From NCBI GenBank assembly GCA_963761435.1, contig CAVXHJ010000010.1, positions 310,001-374,000 of the forward strand: 64,000 nt of DNA, given 5' to 3'. The stretch comes from Roseiarcus sp963761435 (GTDB lineage Bacteria; Pseudomonadota; Alphaproteobacteria; Rhizobiales; Beijerinckiaceae). The notes under the pieces were generated by a model. That model saw nothing but the letters and a program-made list of their open reading frames with translations, was not told the origin of the DNA and did not search any database. Positions 17,958 through 26,111 of this stretch are shown in pieces. The translations under genes were made by a program, and so were the position numbers. The stretch's first letter is position 1. Each line of letters opens with the position of its first letter.

Positions 17958-18241
17958 CGGTCGTCCGCGCGACGAGGATGGGACTCCTCCGCGGGCGCGG
18001 CGCTGTTGACGAAGGCGGCTGAGGCGAAGGCGGCGAGAATTGCAAGCCCGAGGGCCACATCCTCTACGCCCCGCGCGCCCGTCGCCGCGGCGATCAGGAG
18101 GAGCGAGGCGATTCCCCCGGTGCCGATAAGCTGGGCCGCCATCACGCGATCGGCGTCGCGAGGCCCGCCCAGGATCCGAACCAGTCCGACCGCCACAGTG
18201 AAGAGGATCACGCCCGCCGTCGCGAGGAGAAAATCAGACAC
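17954..18241 (-). CDS. mrpF: Mrp antiporter subunit F
   Basis: 95 residues with three helices; GLVRILGGPRDADRVMAAQL and EDVALGLAILAAFASAAFV are the MnhF pattern. The C-terminal tail is charged. Overlaps mrpE (8 bases) and mrpG (4 bases). Confidence 0.92.
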   Translation of the reverse strand: MSDFLLATAGVILFTVAVGLVRILGGPRDADRVMAAQLIGTGGIASLLLIAAATGARGVEDVALGLAILAAFASAAFVNSAAPAEESHPRRADDR

Positions 18242-18728
18242 GGCCGACCGCCCGCATGAGCAAACGCTCTTCCGCCGCCAGATTGGCCGCGACAGGCTGG
18301 TCGATGTCGAGGCAATGAACCAAAAGGGCGCCTTGCTCGTCGATGCCGGTCGGCAGCGTGCCCGGCATCAAGCTCGACAGCGCGCAGAACGCGCTTCGCT
18401 CCAGGCCCGAGGGCAAACGCAGTGGACAGGCGACGAATCCTGGCCGCAGCTCCAATCTCGGATTGAGCGCCCGCCACGCGACATCCACGCCCGAAACAAT
18501 CGACTGGCGCAGAAAACTCGCCGCAAGCAGTGCGAGAGATCCAACCCTCAGCCGAGACCCTCGCGGAGGGAGAAAGCGTAGACTGGTCCATGTCGCGCCG
18601 GCGACGGCCGCGAGGCCGACCGGAAGATCAGCGGGCGACCAGCCCGAGATCATGAGCCAAAACGCGAGGAAGCACGTCGCACGAAGGGCGGCGGCCCGCG
18701 CAAGGCCGGGGGAAGCATCGCCGGTCAA
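18234..18728 (-). CDS. mrpE: Mrp antiporter subunit E
   Basis: 164 residues, first gene of the antiporter operon. N-terminal helices (ATCFLAFWLMISGWS, LPVGLAAVAGATWTSLRFLP) are followed by the MnhE soluble part, with SIVSGVDVAWRALNPRLELR, SSLMPGTLPTG and LVHCLDIDQP. The start at 18728 (MTGDASPGLARAAALR) is the first Met before the hydrophobic segment; the ribosome site is not obvious. In known systems the complex exports Na+ (or other cations) against protons and contributes to alkali and salt tolerance. Confidence 0.9.
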   Translation of the reverse strand: MTGDASPGLARAAALRATCFLAFWLMISGWSPADLPVGLAAVAGATWTSLRFLPPRGSRLRVGSLALLAASFLRQSIVSGVDVAWRALNPRLELRPGFVACPLRLPSGLERSAFCALSSLMPGTLPTGIDEQGALLVHCLDIDQPVAANLAAEERLLMRAVGRV

Positions 18729-19186
18729 AAGGAAAGTCCGAAGTGCGCAGACGTTGCGACGCGCGAACGCGCAGGCCGCTCGTTCCGGAGCCCCAGGCGA
18801 ATCTGGCCATGCTGATCGCTGGCGCGTCTCGACATCCGAGATCCTCGATCGATGGGCTGCGAGCGAACAGAGCTATCATGTTCCCCGTAACGGGGGAAGG
18901 ATGGCGCCGATAGCCGGCGGGTGCACGGCAAGCTCCACCCAACGCGGCGTGTCGACTTTCGGACGAGGCGAGAGGAAGGTTTGGGAAGGCCGGACTTCGC
19001 CGGAGTCGTGACAGCCTTTTTGGCCATCGCGGCGACATGCCGGGAGCCGAAAACCTAACCCGAGATCAGTCTAACGACACGGGCCTCGAGCGCGACGGCA
19101 GTGAAAGCATGAAGGGGGGCCGCAAAAGTCGACCCCCCTCCGACCGCATTGATTCGCGCGCCCCAAAGAGCGAGCGCGGCGACTGA
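18729..19186. other. 458-base intergenic region upstream of the mrp operon
   Basis: No gene seen. It contains a short imperfect hairpin at 18881-18898 (TTCCCCG / CGGGGGAA) upstream of mrpE, which would lie in its leader. It must hold the mrp promoter (reading left) and the 3' end of the secreted-protein gene at 19187-19450. Confidence 0.4.
19113..19139 (-). terminator. GC-rich hairpin after the His-rich secreted protein gene
   Basis: AGGGGGG (19113-19119) pairs with CCCCCCT (19133-19139), 13-base loop, 48 bases beyond the stop of the gene at 19187. The T tract on the minus strand is weak, so terminator function is only probable. Confidence 0.4.
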
Positions 19187-19450
19187 TCAGCTCTTCGGAG
19201 CCATAGGCGCGGCCGCCTTCGTGTGCATGTGATGCATGTGGTGAGCCGATTCCCTTGCCCGATGATTGGCCGTGTTGTTTTTGCGGCGGATGTGTCCCCT
19301 ATGTGACCCCGTGTGTCCCGTCGCCGGGGAGGCCATGTTGGGCGTAGCGGCGGGGGCGGCCTGAGCCAGCTGCTCGGTTTGGGCCACGGCGGCCAGAGGC
19401 GCCAAGGCCAGGACGGCGCCAAGGCCGATCGCGACAAATTTGTTGATCAT
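19187..19450 (-). CDS. small exported histidine-rich protein
   Basis: 87 residues. ATG at 19450 follows GAAGAGGAA. A Sec signal peptide (MINKFVAIGLGAVLALAPLAAVA, cleaved before QTE) is followed by a disordered region with several histidines, including SAHHMHHMHTK near the C terminus. The His/Met cluster could bind copper, zinc or nickel in the periplasm; this is inference from composition only. No neighbour gives a clearer role. Confidence 0.65.
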   Translation of the reverse strand: MINKFVAIGLGAVLALAPLAAVAQTEQLAQAAPAATPNMASPATGHTGSHRGHIRRKNNTANHRARESAHHMHHMHTKAAAPMAPKS

Positions 19451-20225
19451 TGCAGTTCCTCTTCAAGCGAGTCTTCAGACTCATGTTTCTAGAACGCTGT
19501 GAATCTGCGCTTCTCATCATGAATTGGAGATGAATGTCGGATCATCTGGCCATTCGGCGAGTTTCTTCGCCCAATATTGCCCTCTCGGGCTGGAAACTCC
19601 TGTCCCGAACCCGCTCGACGACAAACGGCGCAGAACATTAGGCCCGACCCGCGCCGCGCTCCGAGGGAATCGTATTAACCAGGCCTTCAATTTGCCGGGT
19701 CCCGCGAAGACGACCGGCTGTTATTGTGTCCGAGCGCCCGGGCCGGGCGCCCTGACATGCGGCAATATCGACGACGATTGGACCACAGGGCGCAGGGCCG
19801 CACCAAGACCAAGGCGGAGACCTCGGAGTATTCGATAAGGTATGATGCCAAATTCGGCATTCATGGCGCCTAGTTTCGAGTAGATAGCGCGGGGATGGGG
19901 CGGAGCAATTGCGATGATCTTAGTGGAACTCTCGGTCACCGAGGGCCAGAGCGGGCGTTTTGCTCTGCATAATCACTTCGGGCTCGTGACGAATTGCGAC
20001 AGTGTTAGCTCGTAGCCTCCACATTTTTGCCGGTTGCCGCCGCTCCGCCACCGACCTACCCCGCACAATGGCCATGTCTTTCTTCCTTTGGCATGTCAGC
20101 GCCGCCGCCTGGAATGGAGACAAGGCCTACGCTCGGGCGCCTGACCAAGCTGACCCGAGCGGAGAGCGGACGGAGGAATTGTCGAGGGGCATTGGGGTCT
20201 CGATTGCCGCCGGAGGCGACCTCTG
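19451..20225. other. 775-base region without a convincing gene
   Basis: ORFs here are short and compositionally poor. Structures seen: a perfect hairpin at 19734-19750 (GCGCCCG, loop GGC, CGGGCGC) and a near-palindrome at 19845-19860 (ATGCCAAATTCGGCAT, two mismatched positions) that could be a protein-binding site. The promoter of the response regulator gene at 20226 should lie near its right end. Confidence 0.35.
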
Positions 20226-20966
20226 ATGAATTGGACGAGCAAGGACGTCGCCCAACTCGCCGCCGCCTCCGCGCCGCGCATCCTCGTCGTCGAGGACGAG
20301 ACCGATCTGGCGTTGCTCATCAGCTACAACCTCGAGGCCGAGGGCTATGTCGTGGAGACGGTGGCGCGCGGCGACGAGGCTGCGTTGCGTCTGGCGGAAA
20401 CTGCGCCCGATCTCGTCATCCTGGACTGGATGCTGCCCGGCGTGTCGGGCATCGAGATTTGCCGGCGGCTCCGGGCGCGCGAGGCGACCCGCACATTGCC
20501 AATAATCATGGTGTCCGGCCGCCGCGAGGAATCGGAGCGGGTTCGAGGGCTCGCGACCGGCGCGGACGACTATGTCGTCAAGCCATTCTCCGTCCCCGAG
20601 CTTATGGCGCGCGTGCGGGCGCTGCTCAAGCGCAGCCGACCGGAGCGCATCGCCGAGCGCCTCTATGCCGGCGACCTCGACCTGGACCGGCTCACCCGGC
20701 GCGTACGGCGCGGCGACCGCGACATCAATCTCGGGCCAACCGATTTTCGGCTGCTTGAATGTTTGCTCGAAAAGCCCGGCCGGGTGTTCTCGCGCGCCCA
20801 ATTGCTCGACCTTGTCTGGGGGCGGTCGGCGGAGATCGACGAACGCACGGTTGACGTGCATGTCGGCCGCTTGCGCAAACGGCTGTCGAAGGGCCGGGAA
20901 CGCGACCCGATCCGCACCGTGCGCGGCGGGGGCTACGCCCTGAACGAGAGCTTCGGCGGGAGCTAG
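20226..20966 (+). CDS. PhoB/OmpR-type response regulator
   Basis: 246 residues. After a 17-residue lead, the receiver domain starts RILVVEDETDL (acidic pocket), with the phospho-acceptor Asp in LVILDWMLPGVSG, Thr/Ser in IIMVSGR and the conserved Lys in DDYVVKPFSVPEL. The C-terminal winged helix (residues about 150-240) includes LGPTDFRLLECLLEKPGRVF, ERTVDVHVGRLRKRL and the wing IRTVRGGGYAL. This is closest to PhoB, the phosphate-starvation regulator, but no histidine kinase, phoU or pst gene is nearby. It is therefore an orphan here, and naming it phoB would go beyond the evidence. Confidence 0.88.
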   Translation: MNWTSKDVAQLAAASAPRILVVEDETDLALLISYNLEAEGYVVETVARGDEAALRLAETAPDLVILDWMLPGVSGIEICRRLRAREATRTLPIIMVSGRREESERVRGLATGADDYVVKPFSVPELMARVRALLKRSRPERIAERLYAGDLDLDRLTRRVRRGDRDINLGPTDFRLLECLLEKPGRVFSRAQLLDLVWGRSAEIDERTVDVHVGRLRKRLSKGRERDPIRTVRGGGYALNESFGGS

Positions 20967-21036
20967 GGCCCGGCTTGGCCCTGGCGTGCGTTTGCTCCCG
21001 CAGATGCTAGTCTGGCGCGCTGGTTCGGAGTCGCTC

Positions 21037-21054
21037 GCGCTCCATAGGGAGCGC
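21037..21054. terminator. hairpin between the response regulator and DUF763 genes
   Basis: GCGCTCC (21037-21043), loop ATAG, GGAGCGC (21048-21054): a perfect 7-bp GC-rich stem. No T tract follows, so termination is uncertain. Confidence 0.35.
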
Positions 21055-21086
21055 GGGCGCCAGCACGAGCGGGACGCAGGGGACGC

Positions 21087-22388
21087 ATGGTCCGTCGAGC
21101 GGGAAGCGCGGATTTGCCACTGCATGGCGGGCGGGTTCCGCTGTGGCTTGCCGATCGGATGACCCGCCTTGGCGCGGTGATCGCCGAGGGGATCATCCAT
21201 CACTACGGCCGGGACGAGTTCCTGCGCCGCCTTGCTCATCCGTTCTGGTTCCAGTCGTTCGGCTCGGTCATGGGCATGGACTGGCACTCCTCGGGCATCA
21301 CGACGAGCGTGATCGGGGCGCTGAAGCGCGGCCTCGAGCCGCTCGCTGGCGAACTCGGCGTTCATGTTTGCGGCGGCCGCGGCAAGCATTCGCGCAAGAC
21401 GCCGGAGGAACTGGTCGCGATCGGGCAGCGGGTCGGATTCGACGGATCGGCGCTCGCCGATCTGAGCCGGCTTGTGGCGAAGGTCGACAGCGCCGCCGTT
21501 CAGGACGGTTTCGATCTCTATCTGCACGGATTCATCGTCGCTGACGACGGTCGCTGGGTCGTGGTCCAACAAGGCATGAACGACGCCAGCCGAACCGCTC
21601 GCCGCTATCATTGGCTGTCCGAAGGGTTGAGGAGTTTCGTCGACGAGCCGCATGCGGCGATCGAGGGAATCCATCAAGGCGAGATCGTCAACCTCACCGA
21701 TCGCCGCGCCGACGCCTCCCGCAGGGGCCAGCTCGAACTGTTGCAGGTCCTGGGTCCGGACGGCCTCGCGCACGAACTCGCGGCGATCGGAAGCTGCGTT
21801 CGCAAGCCCCCTCCCCAATCTCCGCTCCAGCCCACGCTGCCGCATCTCGTCATGCCCGCTCATCACGACGTCCGGGCGAGCGACGTGCTGGCGCCACGCC
21901 TTCACGCGACCCTCACGGCCGCTGCAAATCGGGGGCCGGCCGACTTCGCCGAGCTGCTCCTTGTTCCAGGCGTCGGCGCCCGGACGGTGCGGGCGCTGGC
22001 GATGGTGGCCGAAGTCGTTCATGGCGCGCCATTTCGATTCACAGATCCAGCTCGCTTTTCGTTCGCTCATGGCGGCAAGGACGGACATCCTTTCCCGATC
22101 CCGCTCAAGGTCTATGACGAGACGATCGGCGTCATGAAGACGGCGGTGCGGAAAGCCAAGCTCGGGCGGGACGAAATGCTCGCCGCGATCAAGCGGCTCG
22201 ACGATGAGGCGCGGCGGGTCGAAAGCAGCGCGGGCGGGCCCCCTGTCGCGGACATGATCGCGGAAGAGCGCCGGCTCTCACACGCCTTCTCCGGCCGGAC
22301 CGTCTTTGGCTGGGCGCCAGCGCCCGACCCGCGCGGCGCCGCCCGCCCGCCGCCCAAGCCCCGCGCCCGGACAGCCAGCTCAAAATAA
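21087..22388 (+). CDS. DUF763 protein with a helix-hairpin-helix motif
   Basis: 433 residues. The N terminus RRAGSADLPLHGGRVPLWL and the segment HPFWFQSFGSVMGMDWHSSG are diagnostic of DUF763. Other conserved pieces are GVHVCGGRGKHSRKTPEEL and VVQQGMNDASRTARRYHWLS. A helix-hairpin-helix (LLLVPGVGARTVRALAMVAE, about 290-310) suggests DNA or nucleic-acid contact. The biochemical role of the family is not established to my knowledge. The C-terminal 60 residues are low complexity. It is a single gene with its own ribosome region (GGGACGC before ATG 21087 is weak) and an unusual repeat/palindrome array directly after its stop. Confidence 0.88.
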   Translation: MVRRAGSADLPLHGGRVPLWLADRMTRLGAVIAEGIIHHYGRDEFLRRLAHPFWFQSFGSVMGMDWHSSGITTSVIGALKRGLEPLAGELGVHVCGGRGKHSRKTPEELVAIGQRVGFDGSALADLSRLVAKVDSAAVQDGFDLYLHGFIVADDGRWVVVQQGMNDASRTARRYHWLSEGLRSFVDEPHAAIEGIHQGEIVNLTDRRADASRRGQLELLQVLGPDGLAHELAAIGSCVRKPPPQSPLQPTLPHLVMPAHHDVRASDVLAPRLHATLTAAANRGPADFAELLLVPGVGARTVRALAMVAEVVHGAPFRFTDPARFSFAHGGKDGHPFPIPLKVYDETIGVMKTAVRKAKLGRDEMLAAIKRLDDEARRVESSAGGPPVADMIAEERRLSHAFSGRTVFGWAPAPDPRGAARPPPKPRARTASSK

Positions 22389-22390
22389 GG

Positions 22391-22448
22391 CCAAGCTCGG
22401 CCAAGCTACGCCAAACTAATCCAAATTAAATCGCGCGATTTAATCTGG
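22391..22448. promoter_or_regulatory. four CCAA decamers leading into a 28-bp palindrome
   Basis: CCAAGCTCGG, CCAAGCTACG, CCAAACTAAT and CCAAATTAAA follow one another at exactly 10-bp steps from 22391. The last one opens a 28-bp palindrome (22421-22448; one mismatched pair) whose core ATTAAATCGCGCGATTTAAT is a perfect 20-bp palindrome. The 10-bp phasing puts each CCAA on the same face of the helix. This fits a cooperative protein-binding site better than a terminator, as no T tract follows. It sits 3 bases after the DUF763 stop and about 215 bases before the exporter operon. Confidence 0.5.
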
Positions 22449-22514
22449 ACTAGCTCGTTCGAATCCGACCTTTTCAACTGGTTATGGCTGTAGGAACCTA
22501 TAGCATCAATTTCC

Positions 22515-22528
22515 GATTTTCGAAAATC
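22515..22528. promoter_or_regulatory. 14-bp perfect palindrome GATTTTCGAAAATC upstream of the exporter operon
   Basis: Perfect dyad of 14 bases, AT-rich, about 135 bases upstream of the first HlyD start. It is the size of a dimeric repressor operator. No regulator gene lies next to it. Confidence 0.35.
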
Positions 22529-22557
22529 AAGCGCGATGGCCTTCTGCATTCGCCTCA

Positions 22558-22575
22558 GACCCCGAACCCGGGGTC
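22558..22575. other. 7-bp hairpin in the exporter leader
   Basis: GACCCCG, loop AACC, CGGGGTC. It lies about 90 bases before the HlyD start; an attenuator or mRNA leader structure is possible. Confidence 0.35.
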
Positions 22576-22662
22576 TCGCACACGGGCTTCGTCCCGCTGG
22601 CGCGACCGCCTCAGTTGCGGCAAAAGTCACGGGCAGACGCTTTGGCGGTAAGGGAAGACCCG

Positions 22663-23766
22663 ATGACGAATCGCGCCGGAGGCGCCGCGGCAGGTCCGCA
22701 GGAGGCGGACGGCCCCCCCGCCGCCTCCGAAACCTCGACCGCGCCAAGCCGCGAATCGGGCCCTCCGGCGGCCCCTCCGAAGGTCTCGCGAGGGCCCGCG
22801 CTTGCTGTCGGGCTCATCGTCGCCGCGATCGTTGGCCTTTCGCTCTGGTATTTGGTCCAGCCGCAGCCGCTCATCATTCAGGGAGAAGCGGACGCGACGC
22901 GCATCGACATCGCGGCGCGCGTCGACGGCAGGGTCGGCAAGCGCCCGGTCGAGCGCGGCGACAACGTCGCCGCGGGCCAGTTGCTGTACGAGATCGACAA
23001 TCCGGAGCTTCTGACGAAACTCAAGGAAGCCGAAGCCGGACTCGCGGTCGCCTCGGCGAAGCTTGCCAATGTGCTGGCCGGCACGCGCGCCGAGGAGATC
23101 GCGCAACGCAAGGCCCAGGTCGAAAGCGCCACCGCGAATCTGACGCTCGCTCAGCAGACCTACGATCGGATCAAGGAGCTGGCTCGAACCGGCAACGCGC
23201 CGCTCCAGCGCCTCGACGAGGCCACGAACAACCTGGCGGTGGACCAGCGCAGTCTGGACCAGGCGAAACTCGCCGATCAGGAAGCCGTCGCCGGCGCCAC
23301 CCCGGAACAGCGGGGAATCGCGCGCGCCAACGTCCTCCAGGCGCAGGCCTCCCTCGACGCCACCAAGGCAGAGGTCGACGAACTCACGGTCAGGGCGCCG
23401 ATCGCCGCGCAGGTCTATCAGATCGGCGCCGAGATTGGCGAATATGTCTCGCCCGGCGTACCGCTCCTCTCGCTCATCGATCTGAGCGACGTATGGCTGC
23501 GCTTCGACCTCCGCGAGGACCTCGTCAAGGGTTTGAAGCCGGGCGACCAATTCCAGATGCGCGTCCCCGCCCTCGGCGACCGGCTGATCACCGCGGCGAT
23601 CAGGGTGATCGAGACCAAGGGCGAATATGCGGGCTGGCGCGCCACGCGCGCCACCGGCGACTTTGACCTCCGCACCTTCCAGGTTCGCGCCTATCCGGCG
23701 ACCCCAATTCCCGAGCTCCGACCCGGAATGAGCGTCTACGCCGTTTGGCCTGGCGGCGGGCGATGA
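22663..23766 (+). CDS. HlyD-family secretion adaptor (first)
   Basis: 367 residues from ATG 22663 (AAGGGAAGACCCG ahead; an earlier in-frame ATG at 22615 is less well placed). A disordered Pro/Ala-rich cytoplasmic N terminus precedes one membrane helix (LAVGLIVAAIVGLSLWYLV). Next come the biotinyl-lipoyl half (IDIAARVDGRVGKRPVERGD), a long coiled-coil hairpin (about 105-215) and the second half (LTVRAPIAAQVYQIGAEIGE). This is the YbhG/EmrA-like membrane fusion topology. Its stop overlaps the permease start (ATGA), so it is the first gene of a three-gene exporter operon. Confidence 0.87.
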   Translation: MTNRAGGAAAGPQEADGPPAASETSTAPSRESGPPAAPPKVSRGPALAVGLIVAAIVGLSLWYLVQPQPLIIQGEADATRIDIAARVDGRVGKRPVERGDNVAAGQLLYEIDNPELLTKLKEAEAGLAVASAKLANVLAGTRAEEIAQRKAQVESATANLTLAQQTYDRIKELARTGNAPLQRLDEATNNLAVDQRSLDQAKLADQEAVAGATPEQRGIARANVLQAQASLDATKAEVDELTVRAPIAAQVYQIGAEIGEYVSPGVPLLSLIDLSDVWLRFDLREDLVKGLKPGDQFQMRVPALGDRLITAAIRVIETKGEYAGWRATRATGDFDLRTFQVRAYPATPIPELRPGMSVYAVWPGGGR

Positions 23767-26111
23767 GGAGACCCCCCCGGCCGGGGTTCCTTCTCGTCGC
23801 CGCCCGCGAATGGCGATGGATGCGGCGCGACGGCCTGGCTTTGTTTCTGGCGATCGGCGTGCCGATCTTCGCCTTCACGATCCTGGCCCTGATCTTCAGC
23901 AACGCGGTGGTCCGCAATCTCAAAGTCACCGTCGTCGACGCCGATCGCTCCCCCACCTCGCTCACTTATGTTCAGGCGATCGCCTCGGCGCCGGGCGTGA
24001 GCCTCGCCGAGCGTTCCGGCGACATGAGGAGCGCGATGCGCGCCATCCGCTCGGGCGACGTCATCGCCGCCGTCTACATCCCCGAGAATTTCGAGCGCGA
24101 CCTCATCGCGCAGAAACGGCCGACGATCGTCGACCTGTACAACCGGCAGTATTTCACTCCGGGGAACAGCGCAGCGGCTGCGATCTCCAACGCCGTCTCG
24201 GCCGCCACTGCGACGCTGCCCCGCCTTCCGCAGGCGAGCGGCGGGCCGTTCGCGCCCGGCTCATTGACGGTCGAGCAATATGTTCTGACCAATCCGGCGC
24301 TGAACTACGCCCAGTTTCTGCTGCGCGCGATTCTGCCGACCGTCCTGCACGTCGTCACCGCAATCTCAGCCGGATATGCCGTCGGGTCCGAGTTCTCGCG
24401 CCGCAGCCTGCGGGCCTGGCTCAAATCCGCCGGCGGCAGCCCGCTCACCGCGCTCGTCGGCAAGCTCGCGCCGCTGTTCACCATTTTCCTGATGATGATG
24501 GTCGTCGACGCCGGCATCATCCATGGCGTCTACGAGGTTCCGTTTCGCGGCGACTCGCTGCTGATGGGCGCCTCCGCCTGCCTTCTGCTCATCGCCTATC
24601 TTTCGCTCGGCAGCCTGTTTCAGCTTTTGACGCGCAATATGGCGCTGGGCATGAGCGTGACCGCCATCATCTGCAACCCGGCCTTCGGCTTCGCCGGCGT
24701 TGGCTTCCCGGTTCTGGCGATGAACGGCTTCGCGCGCTTCTGGGGGGCGCTTCTGCCGTTGCGCTGGTACATCCAGATCCTGTTCGACCAGGCGGTTCGC
24801 GGATTGCCTTCATCCGACTCTGCTCGGCCGTTCATGTTCCTCGGCGCGCTCGCGATCGCCCTGTTCGGCCTCGCCTGGCTGCGGCTTCGCGCCATCTCCG
24901 CGACCTCGATCGCGAGCGCTCCCGAGCCGGCGCTCGCCGAGCCAGCCTTCGCCGGCGCCGGCGCCGGAGCCGCCATGACCGCCGAACTCCGACGCATCCT
25001 CAACGATCGTGGCGTCTTGGGGCTCATCGTCCTCGCGCCGCTTCTCTATGGCGTGCTTTACCCGCAACCCTATCTCGGCCAGCTGTTGCGCGAGATCCCG
25101 ATCGCGGTCGTCGATCAGGATCACACCGAGCTCAGCCGGGATCTGGTCCAGACTTTGAACGCCGACGAAGCGATCACGGTCGCCGTTCGCGCCGACACGC
25201 TCGCCGACGCCCATGCGGCGCTGGCGCGGCGGGAGGTTTTCGGGATCGTCGACATTCCGAAGGACACCGAACGAGAGGTTCTGAAGGGCAACAAGACCCG
25301 CATCGCCGCTTATGTCGATTCGGCCTATTTCCTTCTCTACAACCGCACCCTGCAAGGCATCTCGGAAGCGAGCGGAACGGTGAGCGCCCAGGTTGCGGAG
25401 CGCGGAGCGCGAGTCGACGGCAGCCTCGCTCACGCGGCTCTCACGCGCTCTTCTCAGGTCGAGCTGTTGTCGCAACCGCTGTTCAACCCGACGGGCGGCT
25501 ATGCGAGCTATGTCGTTCCCGCCGCCTTCATCCTCATCCTGCAGCAGACGCTGTTCCTCGGCGCCGCCACCGTGGGAGGCGTGGCCTACGAGCAGCGGGG
25601 AAGCGAGGGCCGGCGGCGGCGGGCGGGGGCGCGCGCCATCCTCGGACAGGCGCTGGCGCACCTCCTGCTCGCTATGCCCGGGATCGCTCTTTATCTGATC
25701 ATCCTGCCGCGCATTTATGGCTTCTCAACACTTGGCCAGCTCCTCGACCTCTTCTTGATGGCCGTTCCTTTCGTTCTTTCAGTGAGCTTTCTCGCCCAGT
25801 TCGTCAGCGTCTGGTTCAGGCGGCGCGAGACGGCGGTCGTGCTCTTCATCGCCGCGAGCCTTCCGCTTTTTTTCATGGTTGGCGTGTCATGGCCGGTCGA
25901 GGCCATCCCCGACGCAATCCGCTCGGCGAGCCGCATCTTTCCCAGCACATCGGCGATCGACGGGCTCGTCCGCATCAACCAGATGGGCGCAAGTCTGCAC
26001 GATGTCTGGCGCGACTGGACGAACCTCTGGGTCCTGACCGCGATCTATGGCCTGCTTGCCGTGGCCGCGGCCCGATTGCTGACAACGGACGAGGCCGCTC
26101 ATGGCGCCTAA
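23763..26111 (+). CDS. double-length ABC-2 type permease (two permease halves fused)
   Basis: 782 residues from ATG 23763. Each half has the ABC-2/YhhJ plan: an N-terminal helix (ALFLAIGVPIFAFTILALIF; GVLGLIVLAPLLYGVLYP), a large periplasmic domain (RSGDVIAAVYIPENFERDL; ARREVFGIVDIPKDTEREV) and five C-terminal helices. The halves join near residue 400. ABC-2 permeases normally work as pairs with an ATPase; here the pair is one chain and no ATP-binding protein is encoded in the window. The substrate is probably lipophilic (drug, lipid or polymer intermediate). The start overlaps HlyD-1 and the end overlaps HlyD-2 by 11 bases. Confidence 0.85.
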   Translation: MRRPPRPGFLLVAAREWRWMRRDGLALFLAIGVPIFAFTILALIFSNAVVRNLKVTVVDADRSPTSLTYVQAIASAPGVSLAERSGDMRSAMRAIRSGDVIAAVYIPENFERDLIAQKRPTIVDLYNRQYFTPGNSAAAAISNAVSAATATLPRLPQASGGPFAPGSLTVEQYVLTNPALNYAQFLLRAILPTVLHVVTAISAGYAVGSEFSRRSLRAWLKSAGGSPLTALVGKLAPLFTIFLMMMVVDAGIIHGVYEVPFRGDSLLMGASACLLLIAYLSLGSLFQLLTRNMALGMSVTAIICNPAFGFAGVGFPVLAMNGFARFWGALLPLRWYIQILFDQAVRGLPSSDSARPFMFLGALAIALFGLAWLRLRAISATSIASAPEPALAEPAFAGAGAGAAMTAELRRILNDRGVLGLIVLAPLLYGVLYPQPYLGQLLREIPIAVVDQDHTELSRDLVQTLNADEAITVAVRADTLADAHAALARREVFGIVDIPKDTEREVLKGNKTRIAAYVDSAYFLLYNRTLQGISEASGTVSAQVAERGARVDGSLAHAALTRSSQVELLSQPLFNPTGGYASYVVPAAFILILQQTLFLGAATVGGVAYEQRGSEGRRRRAGARAILGQALAHLLLAMPGIALYLIILPRIYGFSTLGQLLDLFLMAVPFVLSVSFLAQFVSVWFRRRETAVVLFIAASLPLFFMVGVSWPVEAIPDAIRSASRIFPSTSAIDGLVRINQMGASLHDVWRDWTNLWVLTAIYGLLAVAAARLLTTDEAAHGA

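Noticed and set aside
20226..20966. Pho regulon locus
   Set aside because: The regulator is PhoB-like, but no phoR, phoU or pst gene is present beside it.
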